Source: Promethearchaeota archaeon (GTDB lineage: Archaea > Asgardarchaeota > Lokiarchaeia > Sigyniarchaeales > SOKP01). From it: a stretch of DNA of 64,000 nucleotides. The notes under the pieces were generated by a model. That model saw only the letters and a program-made list of their open reading frames with translations, was not told where the DNA came from and did not search any database. Of this stretch, positions 35,593 to 44,187 are shown piece by piece. Position numbers and translations under genes: made by a program. How positions within the stretch are numbered: the stretch's first letter is position 1; each line of letters begins with the position of its first letter. Where the stretch lies: positions 1 to 64,000 of the forward strand of contig JAEOTR010000017.1 in NCBI GenBank assembly GCA_016839705.1. The letters are read 5' to 3'.

Positions 35593-35799
35593 ATGGCAGC
35601 ATTTGCATGGAGTCCATTACGGGCTCTAATGAAAAAAGCCGGAGCTGAAATAGTAAGTCGAGCAGCAGTTGATAAATTAATGGACTATTTAGAGGAATAT
35701 GCTAAAAATCTAACTGGTTGTGCGCTTGATATTGCTAAACACTCTGGAAGAAAGAAAGTAACCGCAGCTGACATGAAAATTGCTATTGGATTAATTTAA
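35593..35799 (+). CDS. hst: Archaeal histone
   Basis: 68-residue histone-fold protein of the HMf type without tails. Helix 1 FAWSPLRALMKKAG, the RAAVDKLMDYLEEYAKNLTGCALDIAKHSG long helix, and RKKVTAADMKIAIGLI with the conserved K-V-T-A-x-D loop. Strong ribosome-binding site GGAGG. The N-terminus begins AAFAWSPLR rather than the usual LPxAPxxRI, which lightly modifies the dimer edge. Packs DNA as a dimer/multimer. Confidence 0.95.
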   Translation: MAAFAWSPLRALMKKAGAEIVSRAAVDKLMDYLEEYAKNLTGCALDIAKHSGRKKVTAADMKIAIGLI

Positions 35800-35904
35800 G
35801 CAATTTCATGTTGCTCAACTATAAAGAATAAAAATTTTTATTTCTTTTTTTTTATAATTATAAAAAGATATTCAGATCAGATTATTTTCGAGGAAGGATT
35901 TAAT

Positions 35905-36729
35905 TTGGGATATGAAGAATCTATTAATAAGCAATATGGGAAATCGAATCTTGGTGCTCAAATTCTGGATACATTACGAAGTAAAGGAATTGATACTGCT
36001 AAAGAAATCCAAGAAACTCTTGCTCCGATTGAAGAACTCCATCTCCGAGGAATGAGCGCGACTTTAGAACTTATTCAAGAGTCAGGGCTTACTAAAAACA
36101 TGAATGTACTTGATGTGGGGTGTGGTATTGGTGGATCTACAAGGATTTTAGTTTCTAAAGTCGGATGTAAGGTTATAGGCATCGATCTCTGCGAAGAATT
36201 TTGTAGAGCAGCAGGTTTAATTAATGAACACCTAGGATATGCTGACAATATAGAAATTCACCAAGGAGATGCTCTAGATATGCCTTTTGCTAATGGGACT
36301 TTTGATGTCATTTTCATCCAACATGTTTTAATGAATATTGAGAATAAAAATCAATTATTCTCTGAAGTTTACCGTCTTCTTCGGCCAAAAGGTCGATTAG
36401 CACTTAATACAATCTGTGCGGGTTCAATTAGTCCTGTATATTTCCCAGTTATATGGGCTAATAACCCTAGTATCAGCTTCCTTCTTCCACCAAAAAAACT
36501 TCGACAACTCATTAGAAATAGTGGTTTTAAAGAACTTTTATGGAGAGACGATAAAAAAAAAGTCCTCAAAGAAATCGAAGTTAGGAGATCTAAACCTCCC
36601 TCAAATAAACCTAGACCAATAAGTTTGGATTTAATAGTTGCAAATACCCGTGAAAAATGGAAAAATATTGTACTTAACTTAAAAGAAGAGCGAATTGTGG
36701 TGATTCAAGGGGTTTTTGAACGGATTTAA
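35905..36729 (+). CDS. SAM-dependent methyltransferase (UbiE/GSMT-like)
   Basis: 274 residues. An N-terminal helical segment with IEELHLRGMSATLELIQESG (typical of sarcosine/phosphoethanolamine-type methylases), motif I VLDVGCGIGGSTRIL at about 70-84, acidic residue of strand 2 in VIGIDLCEEF, and motif IV FDVIFIQHVLMNIENK. The TTG start at 35905 is directly preceded by GGAAGGATTTAA. Substrate cannot be told; glycine-betaine, sterol-like or quinone substrates belong to the same family. Basic C-terminus. Confidence 0.78.
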   Translation: MGYEESINKQYGKSNLGAQILDTLRSKGIDTAKEIQETLAPIEELHLRGMSATLELIQESGLTKNMNVLDVGCGIGGSTRILVSKVGCKVIGIDLCEEFCRAAGLINEHLGYADNIEIHQGDALDMPFANGTFDVIFIQHVLMNIENKNQLFSEVYRLLRPKGRLALNTICAGSISPVYFPVIWANNPSISFLLPPKKLRQLIRNSGFKELLWRDDKKKVLKEIEVRRSKPPSNKPRPISLDLIVANTREKWKNIVLNLKEERIVVIQGVFERI

Positions 36730-36782
36730 TTTAAAATAATTTAGTAGGGAATGTAAAATTTATAGATAAACAAGTTAAATTG

Positions 36783-38441
36783 TTATTTTTTCTTCTTTTC
36801 CATTCGTTTCTTTAATGCAGTTGATGATATTCTTGCTCTTTTTTGACCTTTAGCGGCCCAAAAGCTTGATACGGGAGCTTGAGCTACTTCTCTTTCTTCC
36901 AATTCAATTTCTTCTAACTCATCTTCTAAATATGATAATCCCTCTGTAAAATCTTGTTCAGCAAATGTCCTGTTATTCGATTTTAATGATTTCATTTCAT
37001 TTAGAAGTTCAGCTCTCAAGGTTGTCAACTGTACTTTTGATTCTTGAGCTTTCCCAGAATAATATCCTCCCCCAGCAATTTGGATATTCTTCATGACATT
37101 AAATTTCTGATTATATTTAGATTTGAAATCATCCTCATCTTTAGTAACCCCAATCCTGTCGTTAATAACTCTCATCCTTTTATTTCCTTTCTTATCTAAG
37201 TACTCCACTTGTAGCTGTACAGGCACTTCTTCTTGTTCTTCTAATTCTTTAGCAGATTCTAATTCTAGAAATAATTCTCTATCTTCTGTAATTGCACCTA
37301 GAGTTATTTCTGATCCTTCTATCGCTCCTTTAGAGCTGTAAGCTCCAGATATGCTTTTAATTATAATTCGTGGTGGGACAATAACTCTTACTTTTACATC
37401 CCTCCCAATATACTCTTTTTGTCTAAGTTCGGAGAAAATTGCCTCCATCTCTTCACTTGAAATTAAATATAATGTCCCGCCTGTCGTATCAGTTAGTTTC
37501 CCCAATACTTGAAGTCCCATTTCATTATTATCACCTGAAGCAGACACCCCTACAACATCAACTATGATTTTATATTGATTACATGAATCAGCCATATCTT
37601 CATAAAACTTATTTGCTCCAGGACTTGTTCCTGATAAATTTCCAATCCCTTGATTGGCTAAACCGTCGGTTAAAAGAGTTATTCTTCCTGTTGAATTGAA
37701 AAATCCGAATGAAATAATGGCAAAATATAAAGCAGGCCCAAGTGCAGTCATATCCATTGATCTAAGGTCTTCGACTTTTTTGATCCAACCATCTGCGAAT
37801 TCACCAATAGAACCCAGAAATTTTTCTTTCTTTATTGCTTTTTTAAATTGAGACTTCATCCCTTCCAAAGTAAAGAGTATATCTCCACTAAAATTAATTG
37901 GATCTTTATCATGTCTTAAGTAATAGTACACAGTACTTTCAAAAGCTACCAAGATATATTTAGTTGTTGGTGAATTTATTTTAAAATCTTTTAGAGTTTG
38001 AATTAATGATTTTTTCACAGCTTCAATTTTAGCACCACTCATGCTTCCAGAGATATCAATAACTGAAATATACAAATCACCTTCAGTTTTAGATACCTTC
38101 ATTATTTCTGTTTCTTCTTTAGGTTTTTTCGCTTCTAAAGCTGATAGTAAATAATCAACATCATTTGGTAATTTTTTTGTTAATTTAGACTTATCTACGG
38201 AATTATCAGTTCCACAGAACTCGCATATATAGTAGGCACCTTTTTGAGGATCTTCTTTAATCATATCTACATCAGTAAAAACCGCGCCACAATTTTTACA
38301 TTTTATTGGCTCATCCTTTATTTCCCTCTTAGGGTTCCCTAATTCTTTAAAAGTTATTGAGTATAGATAAGGATATAACTCTTTTTTTGAAGGCTTTTTA
38401 GCGAGGAACTTGTTAAATGCTCTATCAAACATAGGTTTCAT
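36783..38441 (-). CDS. von Willebrand factor A-domain protein with zinc ribbon
   Basis: 552 residues. A zinc ribbon at about 48-76 (CKNC, CEFC), then a VWA domain starting near 124 with a complete MIDAS: DISGS at about 129-133, Thr in MDMTALGPALYF, and TDGLANQGIG. A beta-rich segment follows (KVRVIVPPRIIIKSISGAYS), then an acidic helix-rich tail (EELEEIELEEREVA) and a basic end (KKRMEKKKK). Cytosolic, as no signal peptide or membrane helix is seen. VWA proteins often assemble complexes; partner unknown. Its promoter region adjoins the selenoprotein's terminator. Confidence 0.82.
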   Translation of the reverse strand: MKPMFDRAFNKFLAKKPSKKELYPYLYSITFKELGNPKREIKDEPIKCKNCGAVFTDVDMIKEDPQKGAYYICEFCGTDNSVDKSKLTKKLPNDVDYLLSALEAKKPKEETEIMKVSKTEGDLYISVIDISGSMSGAKIEAVKKSLIQTLKDFKINSPTTKYILVAFESTVYYYLRHDKDPINFSGDILFTLEGMKSQFKKAIKKEKFLGSIGEFADGWIKKVEDLRSMDMTALGPALYFAIISFGFFNSTGRITLLTDGLANQGIGNLSGTSPGANKFYEDMADSCNQYKIIVDVVGVSASGDNNEMGLQVLGKLTDTTGGTLYLISSEEMEAIFSELRQKEYIGRDVKVRVIVPPRIIIKSISGAYSSKGAIEGSEITLGAITEDRELFLELESAKELEEQEEVPVQLQVEYLDKKGNKRMRVINDRIGVTKDEDDFKSKYNQKFNVMKNIQIAGGGYYSGKAQESKVQLTTLRAELLNEMKSLKSNNRTFAEQDFTEGLSYLEDELEEIELEEREVAQAPVSSFWAAKGQKRARISSTALKKRMEKKKK

Positions 38442-38508
38442 AAATTGAATTTTGAGAATGTAATAAAAACTGAATTATAAAAAATTATGGTTAATTTTTT
38501 AAAAAATT

Positions 38509-38517
38509 AAAAAAAAA
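38509..38517 (-). terminator. U-run terminator after the SECIS hairpin
   Basis: Nine consecutive U in the minus-strand transcript, right after the SECIS-like hairpin of the selenoprotein gene, followed by more U-rich sequence. Fits archaeal intrinsic termination. Confidence 0.45.
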
Positions 38518-38570
38518 CCTTTATCCCGTGCCCCTTGCTGAGGTGTCTTCGGTCATCTCGCTTTTAATAT
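38518..38570 (-). promoter_or_regulatory. SECIS-like selenocysteine insertion element in 3' UTR
   Basis: In the minus-strand RNA, 21 bases after the stop, AUGA (38556-38553) opens a hairpin and GA (38525-38524) closes it: the non-Watson-Crick quartet of eukaryotic SECIS elements. Between them CCG pairs with CGG, an AA/A internal loop follows (as in the archaeal SECIS), then a G-C pair and an imperfect stem to a loop with CAGCAA. AUUAAAA upstream can pair with UUUUAAU in the downstream U-rich region as a lower helix. Drawn by hand; not computed. Confidence 0.65.
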
Positions 38571-38577
38571 GCCCGAA

Positions 38578-39108
38578 TCATTCTTTATTGGGATTTTTAA
38601 TATTTTCATCTATAATTGATATCATCATTTCAATCGATGGTCGGTCTGTTTTATCTTTCCCAATATATTTCCATATAATTCTTCCTTCCTTGTTGATTAG
38701 AAATTTACTGGGGACAGCTTGTTTGATGTTTATTTTTTTTCCTGCACCTGGAGCAAACCAGTATACATCATACTCCTTTGCTATTTTTGCACCACGATCA
38801 GAGATTATATCAACAGTAAATTTATTTTCTTCTTTAAATTTCCTGAGAAGTCTAATACTGTCACTAGCTATCGATAAAAGTTTTATTCTTCGCTTTTTGA
38901 ATTTTGATAAATGCTCTGTTAGTAATGTCAAATGTTTTTTACAGTGAGTTCACCAATTCCCTCGGAAAAAATCTATTAATACGCCGTTAAATTCGTTGAG
39001 GAATTTACTTAAATTAATGGGATTATCATAGATATCCACTGTGTTTATTTGAGGTGCTTCTCTGTTTGTACTTATTCCTTTAGGTCTAGGTGGTTCATCA
39101 GCATTCAT
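38578..39108 (-). CDS. Peroxiredoxin-like selenoprotein (UxxC), TGA = selenocysteine
   Basis: 176 residues if the in-frame TGA at 38952-38950 is read through as selenocysteine. Order: short proline-rich N-terminus, PQINTVDIYDNPINLSKF, strand LIDFFRGNW, then U-T-H-C where AhpC/TSA-like proteins have W-C-P-x-C, then the KKHLTLLTEHL helix, LLSIASDS, FTVDIISDRGAKIAKEYDVYW, the PSKFLINKEGRIIWKYIGK strands and the C-terminal helix. Similarity runs on both sides of the TGA in the same frame. The ATG at 39108 begins the conserved part; an ATG at 39213 would overlap the upstream GTPase gene. Likely thiol peroxidase/redox role. The final stop is also TGA, with a TAA further on inside the SECIS region. 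Confidence 0.85.
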
Positions 39109-39199
39109 AATATTTAATTTAGTCCTATTAGATTTAAATAATATTATTATAATATGTAAAGAGTTGATGAAAATGAGAAATTTCTTTTCTTTACGTTTC

Positions 39200-39718
39200 T
39201 CAATACTTTTCAAAAAGATTTTCAGTCATAATATTGAATGCTCTTTCAACATTTTCCCCAGTTTTTGAAGATAACTCAATAAAATTAGAGAGGTTGTATT
39301 TTTTAGCAGCTAAAATGCCATCTTCTCTCGGGACTGCACGGAATTGATCTAAATCTTTTTTTGATCCAATTAGCATTATTGGGATGTCTCCAGCCTGTTC
39401 TCTTACAATTTGTGTCCAATCCGGCAAATGATCGATACTTCTCACATTTGTAATATCATAAAGAAAAAATGCTCCATTTGCTCCTTTACAATATTGAGAA
39501 AGGAGAAATCTAAATCTTTCTTCACCCCCAAAATCCCACATTTGCAATTTTACTTTTTTTCCATTGAAAAGAGTTGTTTTAGAATAAAAATCTACGCCAA
39601 TTGTTAATTTCAAATCCTGCATGAAGTATCCAGAAATATATCTTAAGGTGAGGGACGTTTTCCCGACAGATGCATCTCCCAACATCATCAATTTAAATGT
39701 ATAATCGTAATCTGTCAT
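39200..39718 (-). CDS. Rab-like small GTPase with Glu at the catalytic Gln position
   Basis: 172 residues. G1 MLGDASVGKTS at about 11-21, G2 Thr in LKLTIGVDFYSKT, G3 WDFGGEERFR with Glu where Rab/Ras have Gln, G4 GSKKDL (S-K-K-D for N-K-x-D), G5 ELSSKTG. TIGVDF and the region after switch II are very Rab-like. No C-terminal Cys, so no prenylation; membrane contact would need a partner. 91 bases upstream of the selenoprotein start and possibly co-transcribed with it. Confidence 0.9.
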   Translation of the reverse strand: MTDYDYTFKLMMLGDASVGKTSLTLRYISGYFMQDLKLTIGVDFYSKTTLFNGKKVKLQMWDFGGEERFRFLLSQYCKGANGAFFLYDITNVRSIDHLPDWTQIVREQAGDIPIMLIGSKKDLDQFRAVPREDGILAAKKYNLSNFIELSSKTGENVERAFNIMTENLFEKY

Positions 39719-39870
39719 TCTTTTCTTTACACTGAATATATTTGAAATTTTTCTCGGGTTTAAGGGATAAGAATTTTTAATAATGTAATTTTAAACTTAA
39801 GATATTAATAAACCTAGTATTAATTAATTTTTGTTTAATTTAAAAGTTATATTTCGAGTACATTGAATAA

Positions 39871-40506
39871 TCATAATAATAAAACCAGAATATTAAAGCA
39901 AGAATGTGCCACAGAGCATGGAATTAATGAATAATTAAAATATAAAAAAGTAAGAGCTAATAATACTCCTAAGATAAAATAATAACCAAAAAAAGTTAGT
40001 ATCGTAGTAACAGGTACTATAATAGGAGGAACATGATAGAACGCAAAAAGAACCGAAGAGATTATGACACCATAAACTACCTTTGTTTTGACCTGTAACT
40101 TCTTAATGATAAATACTCGAAAGAATGCTTCTTCACAAGGACCAATAATAATTATTTGCAATATTATTAGAATTGATAATTGGATTACATCGGGTTGTAC
40201 TGGGGTAGTATTTATCGCCCCTTCTTGTCCCTGTTCAATGAATCCACTACCAAACAAATTTTCTACGATTACATTTCTAAAGAATATTATTAGAAAGCTT
40301 CCTAAAAAGAAAAGTAAGATGCCAATACTTATTCCTGCAATGATTTTAATGATTAATTCTTCATTTTTTTGGAATCCCATTTCAGAAAGTAATTTTTTGA
40401 ATTTCTTTTTTTCAATTTTACTTGAAATAAGTGCAGGAATAAAAACCAGAAGTGTTTCAAGGAATATTAGAGTTATTAAAAACCAAGGATTTTCTCCTAG
40501 CTGCAT
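39871..40506 (-). CDS. CPBP-family intramembrane metalloprotease (CAAX protease-like)
   Basis: 211 residues with about six to seven membrane helices. Motif 1 GPCEEAFFRVFI (E-E-x-x-x-R) sits after helix 4, motif 2 FAFYHVP (F-x-x-x-H) after helix 5, and the C-terminal SVAHSCFN supplies the last His/Asn motif. All expected ABI/CPBP residues are present, so it should be active. The natural substrate is unknown; relatives cleave prenylated proteins, bacteriocin-type peptides or membrane anchors. Confidence 0.85.
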   Translation of the reverse strand: MQLGENPWFLITLIFLETLLVFIPALISSKIEKKKFKKLLSEMGFQKNEELIIKIIAGISIGILLFFLGSFLIIFFRNVIVENLFGSGFIEQGQEGAINTTPVQPDVIQLSILIILQIIIIGPCEEAFFRVFIIKKLQVKTKVVYGVIISSVLFAFYHVPPIIVPVTTILTFFGYYFILGVLLALTFLYFNYSLIPCSVAHSCFNILVLLL

Positions 40507-40594
40507 TATTTAATTCCTTATGATTTAATTTGGCAAATCAAAAAATTAAATATCTCATTACTATTATTATTATCTCTTTCTCTCACTTCTTTTA

Positions 40595-41875
40595 ATGACA
40601 GTAAGAGAAAATTCAATTGAAATTAAGAGTAAGAAATTAGAATTATCTGACAATGAAAGAGGAGTATTGGATACTAAAGGAGTTACAAGAGAGCAGCTCT
40701 TACTAAAAAACTTAAAAATTATAGCAAAAGATTATCTTGATGTTGAAGAAATAAAGAAATCATTATCAAGAATTATTTTGAAAAATATAAATGAGTTGGA
40801 TTTTAGTAGTTTTAAAAAATTTCCTAGATTTTATATTAAGGAAGACTCAATAAAAAAATCTCTGACCCCCTCAAATATAAGAGGTTTAAATGTTGTTAGT
40901 GTAGATGGAAGTTCAGTAACAAAAAAATTTATGAACGTAGATTTTTCTTTTTTAAAAGCTATTGCTGTAAAATATTACTTTCATCAAAACTATGTGGCGA
41001 ATATTAAACACTTTCCAGATCTAGCTGGTTTTAATAACTATATTGTCGAGGGCAACTTTCTTAATCAGGATGAAACTGCTGTCGATGTTAAGACATCAAT
41101 CGATATGAGATGTATGGAAATTAATTTACTTAATGATTTAATTGAAAGATCAAATGATATAGATTTGATTATTATTGATGGTTCAATTGTGATTACACCA
41201 ATAAACCTGCTATTCTCTAAAGATGCTGAAATATCGAAAAAATATGATATTTTGCTGAAGGAATATCACAAATTATATTTGAATTGTAAGGAGAAGAATA
41301 TAATTTTAATAGGTTCTATAAAGGATACTCGAACTTCTGCTTTATCTAACCTTTTGTGTGGTGCTATACAATTATTAATGCCGAGTTATTCAAATTTAAG
41401 CGACTTTATTAAGATTAATTATAGGCAAGTTTTTAAATATTTCTCCGACATTGATTTATTTAATAGATTATTAAAAAAAACTGAAAGAAGTTGCATTTTC
41501 TATTGTAAAAGAGAAATCGATAAGATAAGGGATACGGGAATAAAGAAAGAAATTTCCTATTATTTTCCACTAGCTTTTTATGCATTCTATCTAAAGACCA
41601 CTAAATTTGACACACCTTGTAGAATTGAATTTTTTATGGATGAGACCCATTCAATTGAAAAAGCGTCTAAAAAAGCAGATTTGATTTCTTCAATACTCTT
41701 GCCGATTTCAAGTTTAAACGAGTATTATGGATTACCAATACCTCAAATCGAAGCCCACAAACGTGCTGTATTTAAGCCAAATGAAGTTGAGCTATTATTA
41801 AATAATTTGACAAGAACCTTTAATTTGTACGGTGTTTCTTTATTGGAAAAAAGAAGAAATCGAAGACCTTTTTAG
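40595..41875 (+). CDS. nurA: NurA domain nuclease
   Basis: 426 residues. NurA is the 5'-3' nuclease that works with the HerA helicase in DNA end resection. Seen: first acidic motif VVSVDGSSV (about 104-112), second IDLIIIDGSIVI (about 190-201), the K-D-T motif (IGSIKDTRTSAL), and the C-terminal PQIEAHKRA (family P-x-P-x-x-x-A-H). The Asp residues of the metal site are all there. A basic N-terminal helical extension of about 60 residues is present. HerA, Mre11 and Rad50 are not next to it in this window. Ends 2 bases from the convergent Mtq2-like gene. Confidence 0.8.
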   Translation: MTVRENSIEIKSKKLELSDNERGVLDTKGVTREQLLLKNLKIIAKDYLDVEEIKKSLSRIILKNINELDFSSFKKFPRFYIKEDSIKKSLTPSNIRGLNVVSVDGSSVTKKFMNVDFSFLKAIAVKYYFHQNYVANIKHFPDLAGFNNYIVEGNFLNQDETAVDVKTSIDMRCMEINLLNDLIERSNDIDLIIIDGSIVITPINLLFSKDAEISKKYDILLKEYHKLYLNCKEKNIILIGSIKDTRTSALSNLLCGAIQLLMPSYSNLSDFIKINYRQVFKYFSDIDLFNRLLKKTERSCIFYCKREIDKIRDTGIKKEISYYFPLAFYAFYLKTTKFDTPCRIEFFMDETHSIEKASKKADLISSILLPISSLNEYYGLPIPQIEAHKRAVFKPNEVELLLNNLTRTFNLYGVSLLEKRRNRRPF

Positions 41876-41877
41876 CC

Positions 41878-42549
41878 TTAAATAACCTTTATCCTGTTTA
41901 ATAATATGTCCTCGAAGAATATGTGTTTTTTTTCTACTATCTCATTTTCAAATCCGAGCTCATTAATTTGTTTATTTAATTCATCTAAATTTGTCCTATT
42001 TGAACTGATGAAATAGATATAATGAGCTTTTTTAAAATTTAGAAAAATTCTGGCTTCCTTAATAAAGTCAATAATTATTTCATAACCCTTAATCCCTCCA
42101 TTCCAACTATGATCAATCTTCTTTTCATTTTTGTTCTCATTGACTAAAGATGAGGAGGGTAAGTATGGGGGATTAAAAATTATAATATTAAATGAGGATT
42201 TTAGGTATTCTGGAAAATTTTTAAACAAATCTGACTGAAGGAAGACAATTTCATTATTGAAATTGTTTAAGATTTCATTTTTTTTGGCACACATAATTGC
42301 ATCATCTAGGATATCGGAAGCGAATATTTTTGGATTAAAATTTTTGTTTTTTAACTTAAGATAATGAAGGAAAATTGCAATTATCCCGGTTCCTGTTCCT
42401 AAATCTAAAATATATTCAATCTCATTTACATTTATCCCATCAAAATAGCTATTATTAAAAGATTTTGAAAAATAATCAATTATAAGATAAGTATCATCCG
42501 ATGGAAAGTAAATATCCTCAGAATTGCATTCAATTATAGGATCAGATAT
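41878..42549 (-). CDS. HEMK2/Mtq2-type protein glutamine methyltransferase, apparent ATA start
   Basis: 223 residues. Starting at ATA (42549) the protein reads M-S-D-P and continues to DIYFPSDDTYLIID, the N-terminal signature of HEMK2/Mtq2 (usually V-Y-x-P-x-E-D-S-x-L-L). Motif I LDLGTGTGIIAI is at about 48-59, NPPYLPSS follows motif IV, and a short C-terminal strand-helix. The first canonical start in frame is 42294, which would delete the SAM-binding motif; a TAA closes the frame two codons before the ATA. HEMK2 methylates release factor aRF1 at the GGQ glutamine. Conserved as the last gene after rsmA in archaea, as here. Confidence 0.88.
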   Translation of the reverse strand: MSDPIIECNSEDIYFPSDDTYLIIDYFSKSFNNSYFDGINVNEIEYILDLGTGTGIIAIFLHYLKLKNKNFNPKIFASDILDDAIMCAKKNEILNNFNNEIVFLQSDLFKNFPEYLKSSFNIIIFNPPYLPSSSLVNENKNEKKIDHSWNGGIKGYEIIIDFIKEARIFLNFKKAHYIYFISSNRTNLDELNKQINELGFENEIVEKKHIFFEDILLNRIKVI

Positions 42550-42574
42550 TTGTTATCACATCATTGTATTGAGT

Positions 42575-43411
42575 TTAAAGGTAAAACAATCTACTAATTT
42601 CAATAATTTCATCGTTATTAAAGGTAGATACTCTTTTATTTTCATAACCACTTCTGCTCAAAATCTGGAGAATTATATCTTTTGTATAATAATTATTCTT
42701 TATCGCTTTGTAATAAAAAAATAACGCATTGGCTATATTTTTACCTTTATAAGGCATGATTCCCGCAATAAATTTTAAAAAATAGTTCCTAGAATTTATA
42801 TCTACCAAAAAGGGGTTTAAACTTTCATGGGGAATAATTTTTATTAGAAGTAGATCGATTTTTGGAATAGGATAAAAACTGTTTCGTGGTATATTAGATT
42901 TGGAGATTGGCTTCATAAACGCATTTAGAGTCACACTTATTCTTGAGAAGTCTTTGTAATCTTCTGATAAAAAAATGCGGTTTCCTATACTTTTTTCAAT
43001 AGTTAATATTCCTGAAGGAGGATTTTCTTTGAAAAATACTTTTTCTAATATAGGACCTGTTATTGTGTAAGGTAAATTCGAGATAACCTTATCATGCTTA
43101 GGAAGGCTGACTTCTAAAATATCACCATTAATAACTTCAATATTATTATAGATAGAGAAGACTTCTGAGAGGTATCGGCTCAACTTAGGATCAATTTCAA
43201 CTGCATATATTTTTTTTACTTTTTCCACTAAGAATTCAGTTAAAGCTCCTAATCCAGGTCCTATTTCTAAAATGATTTCTTCTCTGGAAATTTCAGATGT
43301 GGTAATTACTTTTCTTACAATGTTTTTATCGGTCAGAAAGTTTTGTCCTAAATGCTTTTTAGGCTTTAAATTCAATCGTTTTAGAGTTAGTAGGACATCT
43401 TTATAATTCAT
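42575..43411 (-). CDS. rsmA: 16S rRNA dimethyladenosine transferase RsmA/KsgA
   Basis: Dimethylates two adjacent adenines near the 3' end of 16S rRNA. In 278 residues: N-terminal KKHLGQNFLTDKNIVRKV, motif I ILEIGPGLGALTEFL, YAVEIDPKLSRYL, motif IV ISNLPYTITGPIL (N-L-P-Y), and the C-terminal helical domain. Conserved order DUF655-rsmA-hemK. Starts 5 bases after the DUF655 gene ends. Confidence 0.95.
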   Translation of the reverse strand: MNYKDVLLTLKRLNLKPKKHLGQNFLTDKNIVRKVITTSEISREEIILEIGPGLGALTEFLVEKVKKIYAVEIDPKLSRYLSEVFSIYNNIEVINGDILEVSLPKHDKVISNLPYTITGPILEKVFFKENPPSGILTIEKSIGNRIFLSEDYKDFSRISVTLNAFMKPISKSNIPRNSFYPIPKIDLLLIKIIPHESLNPFLVDINSRNYFLKFIAGIMPYKGKNIANALFFYYKAIKNNYYTKDIILQILSRSGYENKRVSTFNNDEIIEISRLFYL

Positions 43412-43416
43412 TTGAT

Positions 43417-44067
43417 CTATTCATATTTTTGCGTTTTACTAAAAAGATAGTATTTTACATCTCGTTGAAGTTCTTTGATGATTCTTTGAGCAATAAGTTT
43501 GGTTGGAGATGAGATACTCGTTCTATCGGAAATATCTTGAAATGTTACAAATTTTTGCCTTTCTCTTGTTTCAAGGATTTCCCACATATGCTTTTGACCA
43601 ATTCCAGGTAAGAGTTTCAGAGCATGCATTCTAGGGGTTATTGAGGTGGAATTATTAAAAAAATTGATGAATTCTTCTTCATAATTTAAAACCTCTTTTT
43701 CAAGAATAGGCTGAATCAATGCTTTAGAAGTGCTAGTAAGCTCTTTGTAATCAATCTTTTTTAAAACATCTCGTAATTTATCCTCGTTTACAAATTCTTC
43801 ATAAGTTTTATGTTCTTGAACTTGAATATCAGAGTTTTTATTTAGCTTCACTTCATAGAGTACGAAATCAGGAAAAGTAAGAACTTGTGCAATTGGTGTT
43901 TTGGCCCAGCTTGGTTTATCTTCTTCGAGATGCCCATGTATTAAAAGATCTAATATAACTACCTCTCGAAATTTCTTTATAAACTGCTTTTTCTTTCTGG
44001 GACCATTTCGATAACCTCTTCTTCGAGGTGGACCTCTGTATCGATCTCTTCTTTCCATCATTACCAA
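43417..44067 (-). CDS. DUF655 family protein (OB plus helix-hairpin-helix)
   Basis: 216 residues. A strongly basic N-terminus (RRDRYRGPPRRRGYRNGPRKKK, only the arginine-rich nature matters), then an OB-like segment starting REVVILDLLIHGHLEEDK, and a helix-hairpin-helix motif ALKLLPGIGQKHMWEILETRER at about 147-168. DUF655 is an archaeal family found between rpoF and rsmA; nucleic-acid binding is expected but the role is not established. Overlaps nothing; 120 bases after rpoF. Confidence 0.9.
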   Translation of the reverse strand: MVMMERRDRYRGPPRRRGYRNGPRKKKQFIKKFREVVILDLLIHGHLEEDKPSWAKTPIAQVLTFPDFVLYEVKLNKNSDIQVQEHKTYEEFVNEDKLRDVLKKIDYKELTSTSKALIQPILEKEVLNYEEEFINFFNNSTSITPRMHALKLLPGIGQKHMWEILETRERQKFVTFQDISDRTSISSPTKLIAQRIIKELQRDVKYYLFSKTQKYE

Positions 44068-44187
44068 TATTTATGTTATTTACTTTTCCGTGAACCATCT
44101 TACAATTTAATTGTTGATATACTACTCAATGATTTAGGGTAGCACATTAGAATTTAAAACAATTTAGACTTATAAATTCTTCGTAAT

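Noticed and set aside
38521..38577. Possible second selenocysteine at the terminal TGA of the peroxiredoxin-like gene, extending to TAA
   Set aside because: The extension would run through the SECIS hairpin itself and adds no recognisable domain, so the second TGA is taken as the true stop.
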